Both the position numbers and the translations under genes were made by a program. Under the pieces are notes generated by a model. That model was given only the letters and a program-made list of their open reading frames with translations, made no database searches and had not been told where the DNA came from. Of a stretch of 64,000 nucleotides of DNA, positions 16,617-25,449 are shown in pieces (the first letter of the stretch is position 1; every line of letters starts with the position of its first letter). The DNA is taken from positions 45,289 to 109,288 of the forward strand of contig CAYRWE010000001.1 of NCBI GenBank assembly GCA_964427655.1. The letters run 5' to 3'. The DNA is from CAVQNQ01 sp964427655. Its GTDB lineage: Bacteria; Acidobacteriota; Terriglobia; Bryobacterales; Bryobacteraceae.

Positions 16617-17696
16617 GTGTCTTCACGGAAAACCGCCGAGGCGGTTGAATCGCTTTCCTCCGCCGCTCTGCTGGTGCGCCCTCTGGAAGAGGCCGACCGG
16701 CCCCTCTGGGACCGCTTTGTATGGGAGCACCCGCATGGCAGCCCATTCCATCTCATCGCCTGGAAGAAGAGCATCGAGCGGACGTTCGGCTACCGCTCCT
16801 ATTACCTGCTGGCCACTCGCGAGGGCCGCGTTTCCGGCGTGCTGCCGCTGTTTTTGATCCAGAACTGGCTGGTGGGGAAAGTTCTGCTCTCCTCGCCGTT
16901 CGCGGTTTATGGCGGCATTCTGGCGGATTCCGCGGAAGCGCGCGAAGCCCTGTGCCGCGAGGCCCGCGCGCTGGGCGAGCGGCTGGGCGTGAAGCACGTG
17001 GAGCTGCGCAACGCGTGGGAGGAGCAGACCAGCGGATTACCCCGGCTGAATCGCTATGTAACCTTCACGCAATCGATCGGGCCGGATGAGGCCGCCATTC
17101 TCGAATCGATCCCCCGCAAAACCCGCGCGGCGGTCCGCAAATCGCTCAAAGCGGACCTCGAGAGCCACCGCGAAATCTCCGATCCGCAAACGTTCGAAAA
17201 GCTCTATTCGAGCAACCTGCGCAAGCTCGGCACGCCCAGCTTTCCGCCGTGCCACTTTCAGGCACTCCTGGACAATTTTCGGGGGATGGCGGACATCCGC
17301 AAAGTGCGCGCGAACGGCCAGACCATCAGTGCCGTGCTGACGTTCTACTTCCGCGACCAGGTGCTGCCATACTACGGCGCCTCCGATTCCCGCGCCAATG
17401 CGCTCGCGCCCAATAATTTCATGTATTTCGACCTGATGCGCTGGGCCGGCCAAAACGGCTACCGCACCTTCGATTTCGGCCGCAGCAAGCGCGTCAAGGG
17501 ATCCTACGATTTCAAATCGCACTGGGGCATGGTGGAACGCGAATTGCCCTACGAAGTGATGTTGATCCGGGGTAAGGAGCTGCCTAATGTCTCTCCGGCG
17601 AATCCGGTATTCCGGTTGCCGATTCTGTGCTGGCAGCGCTTGCCGCTGGCGATTACGCGGGCCCTGGGGCCGTATCTGGTCCGGTTCGTTCCTTAA
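16617..17696 (+). CDS. FemAB-like acyltransferase-fold protein of the XrtA/PEP-CTERM type
   Basis: The 359-residue protein has the double GNAT fold of FemAB/MprF-type peptidoglycan aminoacyltransferases. Segments typical of the exosortase-associated subgroup are LWDRFVWEHPHGSPFH, GVLPLFLIQN, FAVYGGILAD, the central KTRAAVRKSLKA, and the C-terminal FDFGRSKRVKGSYDFKSHWG. This subgroup is found next to exopolysaccharide genes of the EpsH/XrtA type; its acceptor is not established. GTG 16617 gives the longest reading; GTG 16674 (VRPLEEADR) is an alternative. It is the first gene of a plus-strand operon running to 25297. Confidence 0.85.
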   Translation: MSSRKTAEAVESLSSAALLVRPLEEADRPLWDRFVWEHPHGSPFHLIAWKKSIERTFGYRSYYLLATREGRVSGVLPLFLIQNWLVGKVLLSSPFAVYGGILADSAEAREALCREARALGERLGVKHVELRNAWEEQTSGLPRLNRYVTFTQSIGPDEAAILESIPRKTRAAVRKSLKADLESHREISDPQTFEKLYSSNLRKLGTPSFPPCHFQALLDNFRGMADIRKVRANGQTISAVLTFYFRDQVLPYYGASDSRANALAPNNFMYFDLMRWAGQNGYRTFDFGRSKRVKGSYDFKSHWGMVERELPYEVMLIRGKELPNVSPANPVFRLPILCWQRLPLAITRALGPYLVRFVP

Positions 17697-17720
17697 AAGT
17701 GCAGGTGATGTTCGTGACCT

Positions 17721-17798
17721 AGGCGGATAGCTCACTGGCAGAGCGCCTCTACCAAACACAGAGGAGGCAGCAGCGTTCGAATCCTGCTCCGCCTACCA
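17721..17798 (+). tRNA. tRNA-like element with abnormal anticodon loop (pseudo-tRNA or structured leader)
   Basis: A perfect 7-bp acceptor stem (AGGCGGA 17721-17727 with TCCGCCT 17788-17794), encoded ACCA (17795-17798), a canonical D-arm (GCTC, ACTGGCA, GAGC) and a TTCGAAT T-loop identify a tRNA fold. Two features are abnormal: the anticodon stem CCTCT/AGAGG encloses a 9-base loop (ACCAAACAC) without the invariant T33, so no anticodon can be assigned, and the T-stem GCAG-c-G/CCTGC carries a bulged C. The CCA ends seven bases before the next start codon. It may be a decayed tRNA or a tRNA-like leader or processing site. Confidence 0.55.
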
Positions 17799-17805
17799 AG
17801 ACTCC

Positions 17806-19020
17806 ATGGACATTCTCTTCCTTTCGCACTGCGTTCCCCATCCGCCCGACAAGGGCGAACGAATTCGGGCATTTCACGAGATCCGCCATCTGGCGCGGGA
17901 GCATCGCGTGCACCTGGCTTGCCTGGCGCGCAGCGCGCGGGAAATGCGCGATGCCGACGCGCTGCGCGAGTCCTGCGCCTCGGTGGAAGCCGTGAGATTA
18001 CGGCCGGCCTGGGCGCTGGCTCGGGCCGCCATGCGCTTCGCGGCGGGCGCCTGTCTGACTACCGCCTTTTATGGCAGCCGCGCGCTGGCCCGGCACGTCG
18101 CGGCCCTGGCGCGCAGGGTGCAGCTCGATGCCGCGGTGATCTACTCGGCCGCCATGGCGCCTTATTGCCCACCCGGCCTTCCGGCCATCCTGGACCTGGT
18201 GGACGTGGATTCGGAAAAGTATCTGGCCTACGCCAAAATGCGCCGCGCGGGGATGCTGTACGGCATCGAGGGCCATCGCTTGCGCGGCCTGGAGCGCCGG
18301 TTTGCCGAGCGCGCCGCGTGCGCGTTGCTGGCCACGCCTCACGAGGTGCGGATCTTCGCGCAGTTCGCTTCCCGCGAGCGCGCCCTGCCCATGGAAAATG
18401 GCGTGGATTTCGCTTTCTTCGATCCCGCCGCCGCACCCGCCGACTGCGCTCTTCAAGGCCGCCGCTATGTGGTGTTCGTGGGCGTCATGGATTATTTCCC
18501 GAACGCCGATGCGGTGGTTTGGTTCGCCGATCGCGTGCTGCCCGCGCTGCGCGAAGGCGATCCCGGCCTGGAGTTCCTCGTAGTGGGCCGCAACCCGGCG
18601 CCGGCGGTGCGCGCGCTGGCCGGGCGCCCGGGAATCGAGGTCACCGGCGCGGTGCCGGATGTGCGCCCCTATTTACGCGGCGCCGTGGCTGCCGTGGCGC
18701 CGCTGCGCATCGCTCGCGGCATACAGAACAAAGTCTTGGAAGCGCTGGCCATGGGCTTGCCCGTCCTGGCTTCGCGCGCGGTGTGCCAGACGCTGGACCC
18801 GCTGCCGGCCGGTGTGGTCCCGTGCGATTCCGAGCCGGATTACGTGCGCGCTTTCCGCGCCGGCGCCGGGGTTCCGCCGGCCGCCATTCGCGCCGCCGCC
18901 GAGCGGCGCTTCTCGTGGGACCGCAACATGCAAGTCCTCTCTAACGAACTATGCCGGGTGTACGAACAGAACCGATTCCAACCGACCCGGGAGCGCAGGT
19001 GGGTACCAACCGGCTCCTGA
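17806..19020 (+). CDS. GT4 sugar transferase, PEP-CTERM/EpsH1-associated (Stp1-like)
   Basis: The 404-residue cytoplasmic protein matches the exosortase-system sugar transferase type by its N-terminus (ILFLSHCVPHPPDKGERIR), the NG-V-DFAFFDP loop before the donor domain, the FVGVMDYFPNADAVVWF segment and the C-terminal ARGIQNKVLEALAMGLPV, where the GT4 catalytic glutamate normally sits. It should add one sugar to the lipid-linked repeat unit. The ATG at 17806 has no ribosome site in front of it; instead the tRNA-like element ends seven bases upstream. The 3' end overlaps the next gene by 22 bases. Confidence 0.85.
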   Translation: MDILFLSHCVPHPPDKGERIRAFHEIRHLAREHRVHLACLARSAREMRDADALRESCASVEAVRLRPAWALARAAMRFAAGACLTTAFYGSRALARHVAALARRVQLDAAVIYSAAMAPYCPPGLPAILDLVDVDSEKYLAYAKMRRAGMLYGIEGHRLRGLERRFAERAACALLATPHEVRIFAQFASRERALPMENGVDFAFFDPAAAPADCALQGRRYVVFVGVMDYFPNADAVVWFADRVLPALREGDPGLEFLVVGRNPAPAVRALAGRPGIEVTGAVPDVRPYLRGAVAAVAPLRIARGIQNKVLEALAMGLPVLASRAVCQTLDPLPAGVVPCDSEPDYVRAFRAGAGVPPAAIRAAAERRFSWDRNMQVLSNELCRVYEQNRFQPTRERRWVPTGS

Positions 19021-20321
19021 TCCTCTCGTACTTGTTCCCGCCCGCTGGAGGGGTCGCCGTGCAGCGCGCTCTCAGCCTGGCTAAGTACATGCCCGGCTGC
19101 GGCTTCGATGTGCATGTGCTGCGCGCGCGCAACGCCGCGGCTCCGGTGCGCGATCCGGCCCTGCTGAAGCAGGTCCCCGCCGGGGTGCGCATTCATTCGG
19201 CCTTTACGCCCGAGCTTCCCTTTGCCTTCCGGCAAGCCGTCTGGAACTGGCTCACCGGTCGCCGGCGGCGCAGCCTGTCGGCCCAGAGCGCGACTGCCCC
19301 CGCGGGCAAGCCGGCCTGGTGGAAGCGCCTACCCGCCGAACTGGTACGGCGCATTCTCTGTCCCGAGCCGGAAATTCTGTGGGTGCCCTTCGCACTGCGC
19401 GCGGCGCGCCGCATCATCCGCGAGCATGCAATCGACACGCTGCTAGTCACCGTGCCGCCTTTCTCGGCCTTGGTGGCCGCCATCGCCCTGAAGCGCGAGT
19501 TTCCGCATTTGAAGCTGGTCGCCGATTTCCGCGACGACTGGCTGCGCTTCTACCTGAGCGAATTCGATTACCAGAAGAGCGATTACACCGCCCGCCGCGC
19601 CGCCCGCATCGAGCGCCAGGCGGTGGAGCTTTCCGACCTGGTGGTGGTGGTCACGCGCGGTATGCTGCGCGACATCCGGGCGCGTTATCCGGACCAGGAT
19701 TCCCGTAAATTCGCCTTTATTCCAAACGGATACGATCCGTCCAAGATCCCCGCGCCCGGCCCGACGGCGCATGCGGCGGGGCCGCGCATCGTCGTGAGTT
19801 TCATCGGAACGCTCTATTCGGCCAGTTCGGCGCGGTACTACCTGGATGCCCTCGACGGCCTGCCGGAGGAGCTGCGCGGCCAGGTGGAGACGCGTTTTGT
19901 GGGCCGCATCGCCGATAGCGAGCGGGGCTTCCTCGAAAACCGGGGATCCCGGATACAGACTCTCGGCTTCCTGCCGCAAACCGAAGCGCTGGCGCACATG
20001 GCGGAAGCCGATTTTCTGCTGCTCACCATGACCGATTCCGCCAGCCTGACCGGCAAACTCTTCGAATACCTGGCCAGCGGCAAGCCCATCATCGCCGTAG
20101 CGCCCCCGGACGGCGAAGTGGCCCGCATTTTGCAGGAAACGGGTACGGGTTGGTGCGCCTCTCCGGACGATCGCCCCGGCCTGAAGCGGCTCTTGACCGA
20201 AGCATTCCACGGCCATGGGAACGGGCGCAACGGCTTCCGTCCCAATTGGGAAGCGATCCGCCGCTATGAGCGGCCGCGCCTGGCGGCCGAGTTCGCAAAA
20301 CGCATCCGGGATCTATCATGA
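18999..20321 (+). CDS. GT4-family glycosyltransferase
   Basis: The 440-residue protein begins with the glycine-rich acceptor-domain loop of GT4 enzymes (SYLFPPAGGVAVQRAL) and has an LVADFRDDW segment, an IPNGYDPSKI hinge and a donor domain ending LFEYLASGKPIIAVAPPDGE. GTG 18999 is preferred because GGGAG lies at 18989-18993; ATG 18951 would deepen the overlap with the previous gene to 70 bases. The stop overlaps the next start in an ATGA. The specific sugar is not predictable from sequence alone. Confidence 0.85.
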   Translation: MGTNRLLILSYLFPPAGGVAVQRALSLAKYMPGCGFDVHVLRARNAAAPVRDPALLKQVPAGVRIHSAFTPELPFAFRQAVWNWLTGRRRRSLSAQSATAPAGKPAWWKRLPAELVRRILCPEPEILWVPFALRAARRIIREHAIDTLLVTVPPFSALVAAIALKREFPHLKLVADFRDDWLRFYLSEFDYQKSDYTARRAARIERQAVELSDLVVVVTRGMLRDIRARYPDQDSRKFAFIPNGYDPSKIPAPGPTAHAAGPRIVVSFIGTLYSASSARYYLDALDGLPEELRGQVETRFVGRIADSERGFLENRGSRIQTLGFLPQTEALAHMAEADFLLLTMTDSASLTGKLFEYLASGKPIIAVAPPDGEVARILQETGTGWCASPDDRPGLKRLLTEAFHGHGNGRNGFRPNWEAIRRYERPRLAAEFAKRIRDLS

Positions 20322-21370
20322 AAAACTATTCCGTTCTGCCGCCCAAACCGCGAAAATCGGCCTCCATCTGCGTGGCCGGGTGCGGCCATTGGGGCCGCAA
20401 CCTGGTGCGTAATTTTCACGCGCTCGGCCATCTGAGCGCTATCTGCGAGACCCATCCCGCGACCCGCGAGAAGTTCGCGGCGGAATACTCCGGAGTGAGC
20501 GCGTACGCCAGCTTCGCGGAAGCCCTGGAAAACCCCGCGATCGACGCCGTGGCGCTAGCCACGCCCGCCGAGATGCACCACGCGATGGCACTCGACGCCC
20601 TCCACGCGGGCAAGGACGTATTCGTCGAGAAGCCTTTGGCGCTCGATGTGGAAGAAGGCCAGGAGATTATCGAGACGGCCGCCGAGCGCGGCGCCGTGCT
20701 CATGGTGGGGCATCTGCTACGCTACCATCCGGCGGTTCTCAAGATTCAGGAAATCATCGCTTCGGGCGCCCTGGGGCGCCTCGAGTACATCTACTCCAAC
20801 CGGCTCAGCATGGGCAAGATCCGCCACGAAGAGAACGCCCTGTGGAGCTTCGCCCCGCACGATATCTCGGTGATTCTGGCGCTGGCTGGGCAGGTGCCCG
20901 TGCAGGTGGCCGCTACCGGCGGCGCCTACTTCCAGCCCAATATCGCCGATGTCACGGTTTCCACCCTGCTTTTCGCCAACGGGGCCCGCTCGCATATCTT
21001 CGTGAGCTGGCTGCACCCCTATAAAGAACAGCGCCTGGTGGTAATAGGCAGCAAACAGATGGTGGTTTTCGAGGACAGCCGCCCCACCGACAAGCTGATG
21101 AGCTTCGATAAGCACATCGAGTGGCGCAACGGCTCCATCGAGGCTGCCAAGCCGGTGGGAACGCCCATCCCCTTCGATCCAGCCGAGCCGCTCGGCCGCG
21201 AGTGCGCCCATTTCGTCGATTGCGTGCTCGAGCGCCGCGACCCCGTCACCAACGGCGAAGAAGGCTTGCGCGTGCTCCAGGTCCTGCAGGCCTGCCAGCG
21301 CTCGCTGCAGATGAACGGCGAGCCGGTCGAAGTGACTTCCCGCGGTATGCGGAAACTCATGGCTATTTGA
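20318..21370 (+). CDS. wbpB: Gfo/Idh/MocA oxidoreductase, WbpB/WlbA-like nucleotide-sugar 3-dehydrogenase
   Basis: The 350-residue enzyme has an N-terminal Rossmann fold (CVAGCGHWGRN) and the Gfo/Idh catalytic lysine in FVEKPL. In the UDP-diacetamido-uronic acid pathway WbpB/WlbA oxidises the C3 hydroxyl of UDP-GlcNAc-uronate, and the product is then aminated and acetylated. That role is supported by the next three genes, which supply an acetyltransferase, a PLP aminotransferase and a 2-epimerase in the order of known wbp/wlb clusters. It starts in an ATGA overlap with the upstream glycosyltransferase and lies six bases from the next gene. Confidence 0.85.
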   Translation: MKNYSVLPPKPRKSASICVAGCGHWGRNLVRNFHALGHLSAICETHPATREKFAAEYSGVSAYASFAEALENPAIDAVALATPAEMHHAMALDALHAGKDVFVEKPLALDVEEGQEIIETAAERGAVLMVGHLLRYHPAVLKIQEIIASGALGRLEYIYSNRLSMGKIRHEENALWSFAPHDISVILALAGQVPVQVAATGGAYFQPNIADVTVSTLLFANGARSHIFVSWLHPYKEQRLVVIGSKQMVVFEDSRPTDKLMSFDKHIEWRNGSIEAAKPVGTPIPFDPAEPLGRECAHFVDCVLERRDPVTNGEEGLRVLQVLQACQRSLQMNGEPVEVTSRGMRKLMAI

Positions 21371-21376
21371 AATCGC

Positions 21377-21985
21377 ATGGAAAACACAGATTACTTCGTT
21401 CACGAATCTTCCTACGTGGATGCGCCCTGTTCCATCGGCGCCGGCACCAAGATCTGGCACTTCTCGCATGTGATGGCGCATTCCATCGTCGGCCGGGGCT
21501 GTAACATCGGCCAGAACGTGGTCGTTTCGCCGCATGTCACGATCGGCCACAACGTCAAAATCCAAAACAACGTTTCGGTATACACGGGCTGCATCCTGGA
21601 AGACGACGTCTTCTGCGGGCCTTCCATGGTCTTCACCAACGTGGTCAACCCGCGCAGCCATGTGAGCCGCAAGGAAGAATACCGTCGGACGCTGGTGCGG
21701 CGCGGCGCGTCCCTGGGCGCCAATTGCACGGTAGTCTGCGGCATTACCATCGGCCGCTACGCTTTCATCGGCGCGGGCGCCGTGGTGACCCACGACGTTC
21801 CGGATTACGCCCTGATGCACGGCAGCCCCGCGCGCCTGCGCGGCTGGATGTGCGCCTGCGGCATCAAGCTTCCTTTTTCCACCGGCGTGGCCGACGAGAC
21901 CGCGACCTGCGCGGCCTGCCAAGCCAGCTACCGGAAAATCGGCGGCAAGGTCATGGAATACGAACTTCGGGAGGCACTCGTATGA
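21377..21985 (+). CDS. wbpD: hexapeptide-repeat N-acetyltransferase, WbpD/WlbB-like
   Basis: The 202-residue protein is a left-handed beta-helix acyltransferase with repeated I-G-x-x hexads (CSIGAGTKIW, VTIGHNVKIQ, TIGRYAFIGAGAVV) and the GSPAR motif. It is expected to use acetyl-CoA to acetylate the 3-amino group of the UDP-diamino-uronate. The tail has four cysteines in two pairs (MCACG and TCAACQ), a likely zinc ribbon seen in WbpD-like proteins. The start follows the oxidoreductase gene by six bases and the stop overlaps the next start (ATGA). Confidence 0.88.
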   Translation: MENTDYFVHESSYVDAPCSIGAGTKIWHFSHVMAHSIVGRGCNIGQNVVVSPHVTIGHNVKIQNNVSVYTGCILEDDVFCGPSMVFTNVVNPRSHVSRKEEYRRTLVRRGASLGANCTVVCGITIGRYAFIGAGAVVTHDVPDYALMHGSPARLRGWMCACGIKLPFSTGVADETATCAACQASYRKIGGKVMEYELREALV

Positions 21986-23121
21986 GTTCGGGAGCGACGG
22001 CCGTCAGGCACGTTCCATTGCTCGATCTGAAAGCCCAGCACGCGCGCATTCGCGGCGAAGTGCTGGAAGCCGCGATCGCGCTGATCGATTCGCAGAAATT
22101 CATCCTGGGCGACGAAGTCAAAGGCTTCGAACGGGAGCTGGCGCCTTACTGCGGCGCGCAATACGCCGTGGGATGCGCCTCCGGCTCGGATGCGCTCTTT
22201 CTGGCGCTTCTGGCGGCGGGCATCGAGCCGGGCGACCGGGTGGCCACCACGCCCTATACCTTCTTTGCCACCGCCGGCGCCATTTCGCGGGCCGGCGCCA
22301 TCCCGGTGTTCGTGGACGTGGACCCGGAGACCTTCAATATCGACCCGGCGCTGCTGGCGCGGACCCTGGGATCCACCGACAACGTGCACGCCGTGATCCC
22401 CGTGCACCTGTTCGGCGGATGCGCCGATATGGACCCCATCCTCGAGCTGGCGATCCATCATGACCTGGAGGTAATCGAAGATGCCGCGCAGGCCATCGGC
22501 GCCGAGTACAAAGGACGCCGCGCCGGCAGCCTGGGGCAAATGGCCTGTTTCAGCTTTTTCCCCAGCAAGAACCTGGGCGGCTACGGAGACGGCGGCCTGA
22601 TCTCGACCGACGACGCCGGCATGGCCGACCTGCTGGCCGCCCTGCGCATCCACGGCCGCAAGGGCAAGTACATTCACGAGTGGATCGGCATCAACTCCCG
22701 GCTGGACGCGCTGCAGGCCGCCGTGCTGCGGGTCAAGTTCCGCCATCTCGACGAGTGGACGGCGCGCCGCCAGGAAAACGCCGATCTCTACCGCCGGATC
22801 TTCGCCGAGCTCGATCTGCCGGTCGCCGCGCCGCCGCCGCCGGCTTACCAGACGCGCCATGTCTACAACCAGTTCGTGATTCGCTCCTCCAAGCGCGACC
22901 GCCTGCAAGCCTTCCTGAAGGATCGCGGCATCGGCTCGGAGGTTTACTATCCGCTGCCGCTGCATCTCCAGCAGTGCTTCGCCAGCCTGGGCTACCAGCG
23001 CGGCGATTTCCCGGTGAGCGAGCGGCTGGCGCTCGAATCGCTTTCTCTGCCGGTGAACCCGGAAGTTTCCGCGGACGATATCGCTTACGTCTGCGAAAGC
23101 ATACGGGCCTTTTACAACTGA
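21982..23121 (+). CDS. wbpE: DegT/DnrJ/EryC1 aminotransferase, WbpE/WlbC-like
   Basis: The 379-residue PLP enzyme carries the Schiff-base Lys196 (FFPSKNLGGYGDGG) and the pyridine-nitrogen Asp167 (VIEDAAQAIGA). It should transfer an amino group from glutamate to the 3-keto nucleotide sugar made by the upstream dehydrogenase. ATG 21982 overlaps the acetyltransferase stop, and its own TGA overlaps the next ATG by one base (TGATG). Length and motifs are those of functional family members. Confidence 0.9.
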   Translation: MSSGATAVRHVPLLDLKAQHARIRGEVLEAAIALIDSQKFILGDEVKGFERELAPYCGAQYAVGCASGSDALFLALLAAGIEPGDRVATTPYTFFATAGAISRAGAIPVFVDVDPETFNIDPALLARTLGSTDNVHAVIPVHLFGGCADMDPILELAIHHDLEVIEDAAQAIGAEYKGRRAGSLGQMACFSFFPSKNLGGYGDGGLISTDDAGMADLLAALRIHGRKGKYIHEWIGINSRLDALQAAVLRVKFRHLDEWTARRQENADLYRRIFAELDLPVAAPPPPAYQTRHVYNQFVIRSSKRDRLQAFLKDRGIGSEVYYPLPLHLQQCFASLGYQRGDFPVSERLALESLSLPVNPEVSADDIAYVCESIRAFYN

Positions 23122-24263
23122 TGCGCATCGTCTCGGTCATCGGCGCGCGGCCGCAGTTCGTTAAGGCGGCGGCCCTTTGCCGCGCCGCGGCCGCGCGGCC
23201 CTCCATCGTTCATCGCATCGTGCATACCGGCCAGCATTACGATGCCGCGATGAGCCACGTCTTCTTTGAGGAGCTGGGCATTCCGGCGCCCGATCACAAC
23301 CTGGGTATCGGTTCGGCCTCCCATGCCGTGCAGACCGCCGGGATCATGCAGGCGCTCGAACCGGTGCTCGAAGCCGAGCGGCCCGATTGGGTGCTGCTCT
23401 ACGGCGATACCAATTCCACCCTGGCTGGCGCTACCGTGGCCGCCAAGCTGTGCCTGCCCACGGCCCACGTGGAGGCCGGGCTGCGCAGCTTCAACCGCCG
23501 CATGCCGGAGGAGATCAACCGCATCGTGGCGGATCACCTCTCCCAGGTTCTGCTGGCGCCCACCCGCGCCGCCATGGATAACCTTGAACGCGAAGGGCTG
23601 GCGGATCGCGCGGTACTGACCGGAGACGTGATGTACGACATCACCCTGGAGCTGCGCGAGCGTGCCGCGCGGCGCGCCTTGCCGCCGGAGGCCGCGGCGC
23701 TCGACCGTTTCGCCCTGGCCACCGTGCATCGCGCCGAAAATACCGACGACCCGGCGCGCCTGGCCGCCATCATGGAGGGCCTGGAGCGCGTGGCCCGCGA
23801 ACTCTGCCCGGTGATCTTCCCCGTGCACCCGCGCACCGCCAAGCACCTCGCTGCCGGCGGCTTCGTACCGCGCCACGTCCTGCTTGTGCCGCCCGCCGGA
23901 TATCTCGATATGGCGGCGCTCGAAAGCCGCGCCCAATTTATCCTCACCGATTCGGGCGGCGTGCAGAAGGAGGCTTATTTTCTGGAGATCCCCTGCATCA
24001 CCCTGCGCGATGAGACCGAGTGGGTGGAAACGCTGGCCAACGGCTGCAATACGCTGGCCGGCGCGGATGCCGCGCGCATTGCCACGGCCGCCAGAGACGC
24101 GCAGTCGGCGGGGCCGTGGACGGCCGCCTACGGAACCGGCCAGGCCGCCGGAATCATACTGGATGTCTTATGCGGAACGAGCGCCATAACCGCCCCCTGC
24201 ACATCTGCCACGTCTTCTCCAGCTTCAACCTCGGTGGACTGGAAGCACGCACCTGCGTGCTGA
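23121..24263 (+). CDS. wecB: UDP-sugar 2-epimerase, WbpI/WecB family
   Basis: The 380-residue protein has the epimerase signatures VIGARPQFVKAAAL, YGDTNSTLAG, HVEAGLRS, MPEEINR, TVHRAENTDD and LTDSGGVQKEAY. In this operon it probably acts as WbpI, turning the UDP-2,3-diacetamido-glucuronate into the mannuronate epimer, rather than as a general WecB, a job the copy at 6279 can do. The family end is reached near IILDVLC, but the frame runs on for about 30 atypical residues and overlaps the next gene by 94 bases. Confidence 0.88.
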   Translation: MRIVSVIGARPQFVKAAALCRAAAARPSIVHRIVHTGQHYDAAMSHVFFEELGIPAPDHNLGIGSASHAVQTAGIMQALEPVLEAERPDWVLLYGDTNSTLAGATVAAKLCLPTAHVEAGLRSFNRRMPEEINRIVADHLSQVLLAPTRAAMDNLEREGLADRAVLTGDVMYDITLELRERAARRALPPEAAALDRFALATVHRAENTDDPARLAAIMEGLERVARELCPVIFPVHPRTAKHLAAGGFVPRHVLLVPPAGYLDMAALESRAQFILTDSGGVQKEAYFLEIPCITLRDETEWVETLANGCNTLAGADAARIATAARDAQSAGPWTAAYGTGQAAGIILDVLCGTSAITAPCTSATSSPASTSVDWKHAPAC

Positions 24264-25297
24264 TGAACGCTCTGGCCGGCGAGTTCCGCCATACCATCAC
24301 CGCCACGGACGGTCATTTCGGCGCGGCAGGGCGCATCGGCCCGGGCGTGAACTTCACCCTTGTGCCACCGCCCGCCGGCAAGGGCGGTCTGCTCTACCCG
24401 CTGCGCCTGGCGGGCCTGCTGCGCTCCATCGCTCCGGACCTCCTGGTTACCTACAACTGGGGCGCCTTCGACGCCGTCCTGGCCGCCGCGCTCGATTCCA
24501 TCTGCCCGGTGATCCACAGCGAGGATGGCTTCAACCCCGATGAAGTGAGCGGTCTCAAGAGCCGCCGCGTCTGGTCGCGCCGCCTGCTGCTAAACCAGGT
24601 AGCCGCCGTGGTGATGCCCTCGCATACGCTCGAGAAGATCGCGCTCACGGCTTACAAGCTGCGGCCCTCGCTGGTGCACTGGATTCCCAACGGCATCGAT
24701 CCGGCACGCTACGGCCCCGCGGCCCGCGAGCGCTGGCGCGCCGAATGGGGCGTGCGGCCGGATGAATTCCTGATCGGATCGGTGGGCCGCCTGGCGCCCG
24801 AGAAGAACCTCGGGCTGCTGCTGCGCGCCGTAGCCGCCTCGGGGCTCGCCGGCATGCGCGTGGTGCTGGCGGGCAGCGGTCCATGCCGCGCCGAACTCGG
24901 AGCGCTGGCGGCGCAGCTCGGCCTGGGCGCCCGCGTGACATTCCCCGGCTTCCTGGCCGATCCGGCAAGCTGCTACGGCGCGTTCGATCTATTCGCCATG
25001 TCCTCGGCCACTGAGCAGATGCCCCTGGCGCTGCTCGAAGCCATGGCCGCGGGCCTGGCAGCCGTTTGCACTGCCGTGGGTGATAGCGCCGAGATCCTGG
25101 ACCATCCCGGCTGGCCCGCCATCGTCGCACCGGGCGATCTCGAGGGCTACACCCGCGCGCTCGCGGCCCTGCACGCGGATAGGAAACTGCGCGAAGAGCT
25201 GGGCGCGCGCAATCGGGCGAGGTGCATCAAGGCCTATTCGCTGGAGCGGATGGTAGGGAGCTACCGCGAGCTCTATCGGACGGCCGCGGGGAGCTAA
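24170..25297 (+). CDS. GT4 sugar transferase, probable PEP-CTERM/EpsH1-associated (Stp2-like)
   Basis: The 375-residue protein starts at ATG 24170, inside the epimerase gene. It has the GT4 acceptor loop FSSFNLGGLEARTCVL, the hinge WIPNGIDPARYGP, donor-site segment GSVGRLAPEKNLGLLLRA and a C-terminal SSATEQMPLALLEAMAAGL holding the usual glutamate pair region. The VTYNWGAFDAVLAAAL and IHSEDGFNPDEVSG stretches resemble the second exosortase-linked sugar transferase. It closes the operon that starts at 16617. Confidence 0.85.
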   Translation: MRNERHNRPLHICHVFSSFNLGGLEARTCVLMNALAGEFRHTITATDGHFGAAGRIGPGVNFTLVPPPAGKGGLLYPLRLAGLLRSIAPDLLVTYNWGAFDAVLAAALDSICPVIHSEDGFNPDEVSGLKSRRVWSRRLLLNQVAAVVMPSHTLEKIALTAYKLRPSLVHWIPNGIDPARYGPAARERWRAEWGVRPDEFLIGSVGRLAPEKNLGLLLRAVAASGLAGMRVVLAGSGPCRAELGALAAQLGLGARVTFPGFLADPASCYGAFDLFAMSSATEQMPLALLEAMAAGLAAVCTAVGDSAEILDHPGWPAIVAPGDLEGYTRALAALHADRKLREELGARNRARCIKAYSLERMVGSYRELYRTAAGS

Positions 25298-25345
25298 GCC
25301 ACCGCAACACGCCGCCGCGCGTACGCCGCGAACTTATTGGACGAT
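25293..25345 (+). repeat. direct repeat, left copy (partner at 28462-28510)
   Basis: This 53-base stretch begins in the glycosyltransferase stop codon and matches 28462-28510 in the same orientation: shared blocks are GCTAAGCC, GCGCGTACGC, GCGAACTTAT and GACGAT, with a few substitutions and one 3- to 4-base gap. The two copies bracket a 3.1 kb module. Confidence 0.65.
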
Positions 25346-25449
25346 TCCCCTTTCTAACAGTATCCGCGAGCATTACCAATGCCGCTGGACGCGAAGAGAT
25401 CCAGGCTAGGACCGATGCGGGGCGAAGGGCCTTGAGCAGGCGCTAGCCT

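Noticed and set aside
16493..16774. Minus-strand frame ending YYKLKGWI upstream of the FemAB-like gene
   Set aside because: The last 40 residues look protein-like, but the frame has no start of its own, overlaps the FemAB-like gene and contains the sigma-54 site; at best it is a remnant of an unknown gene.
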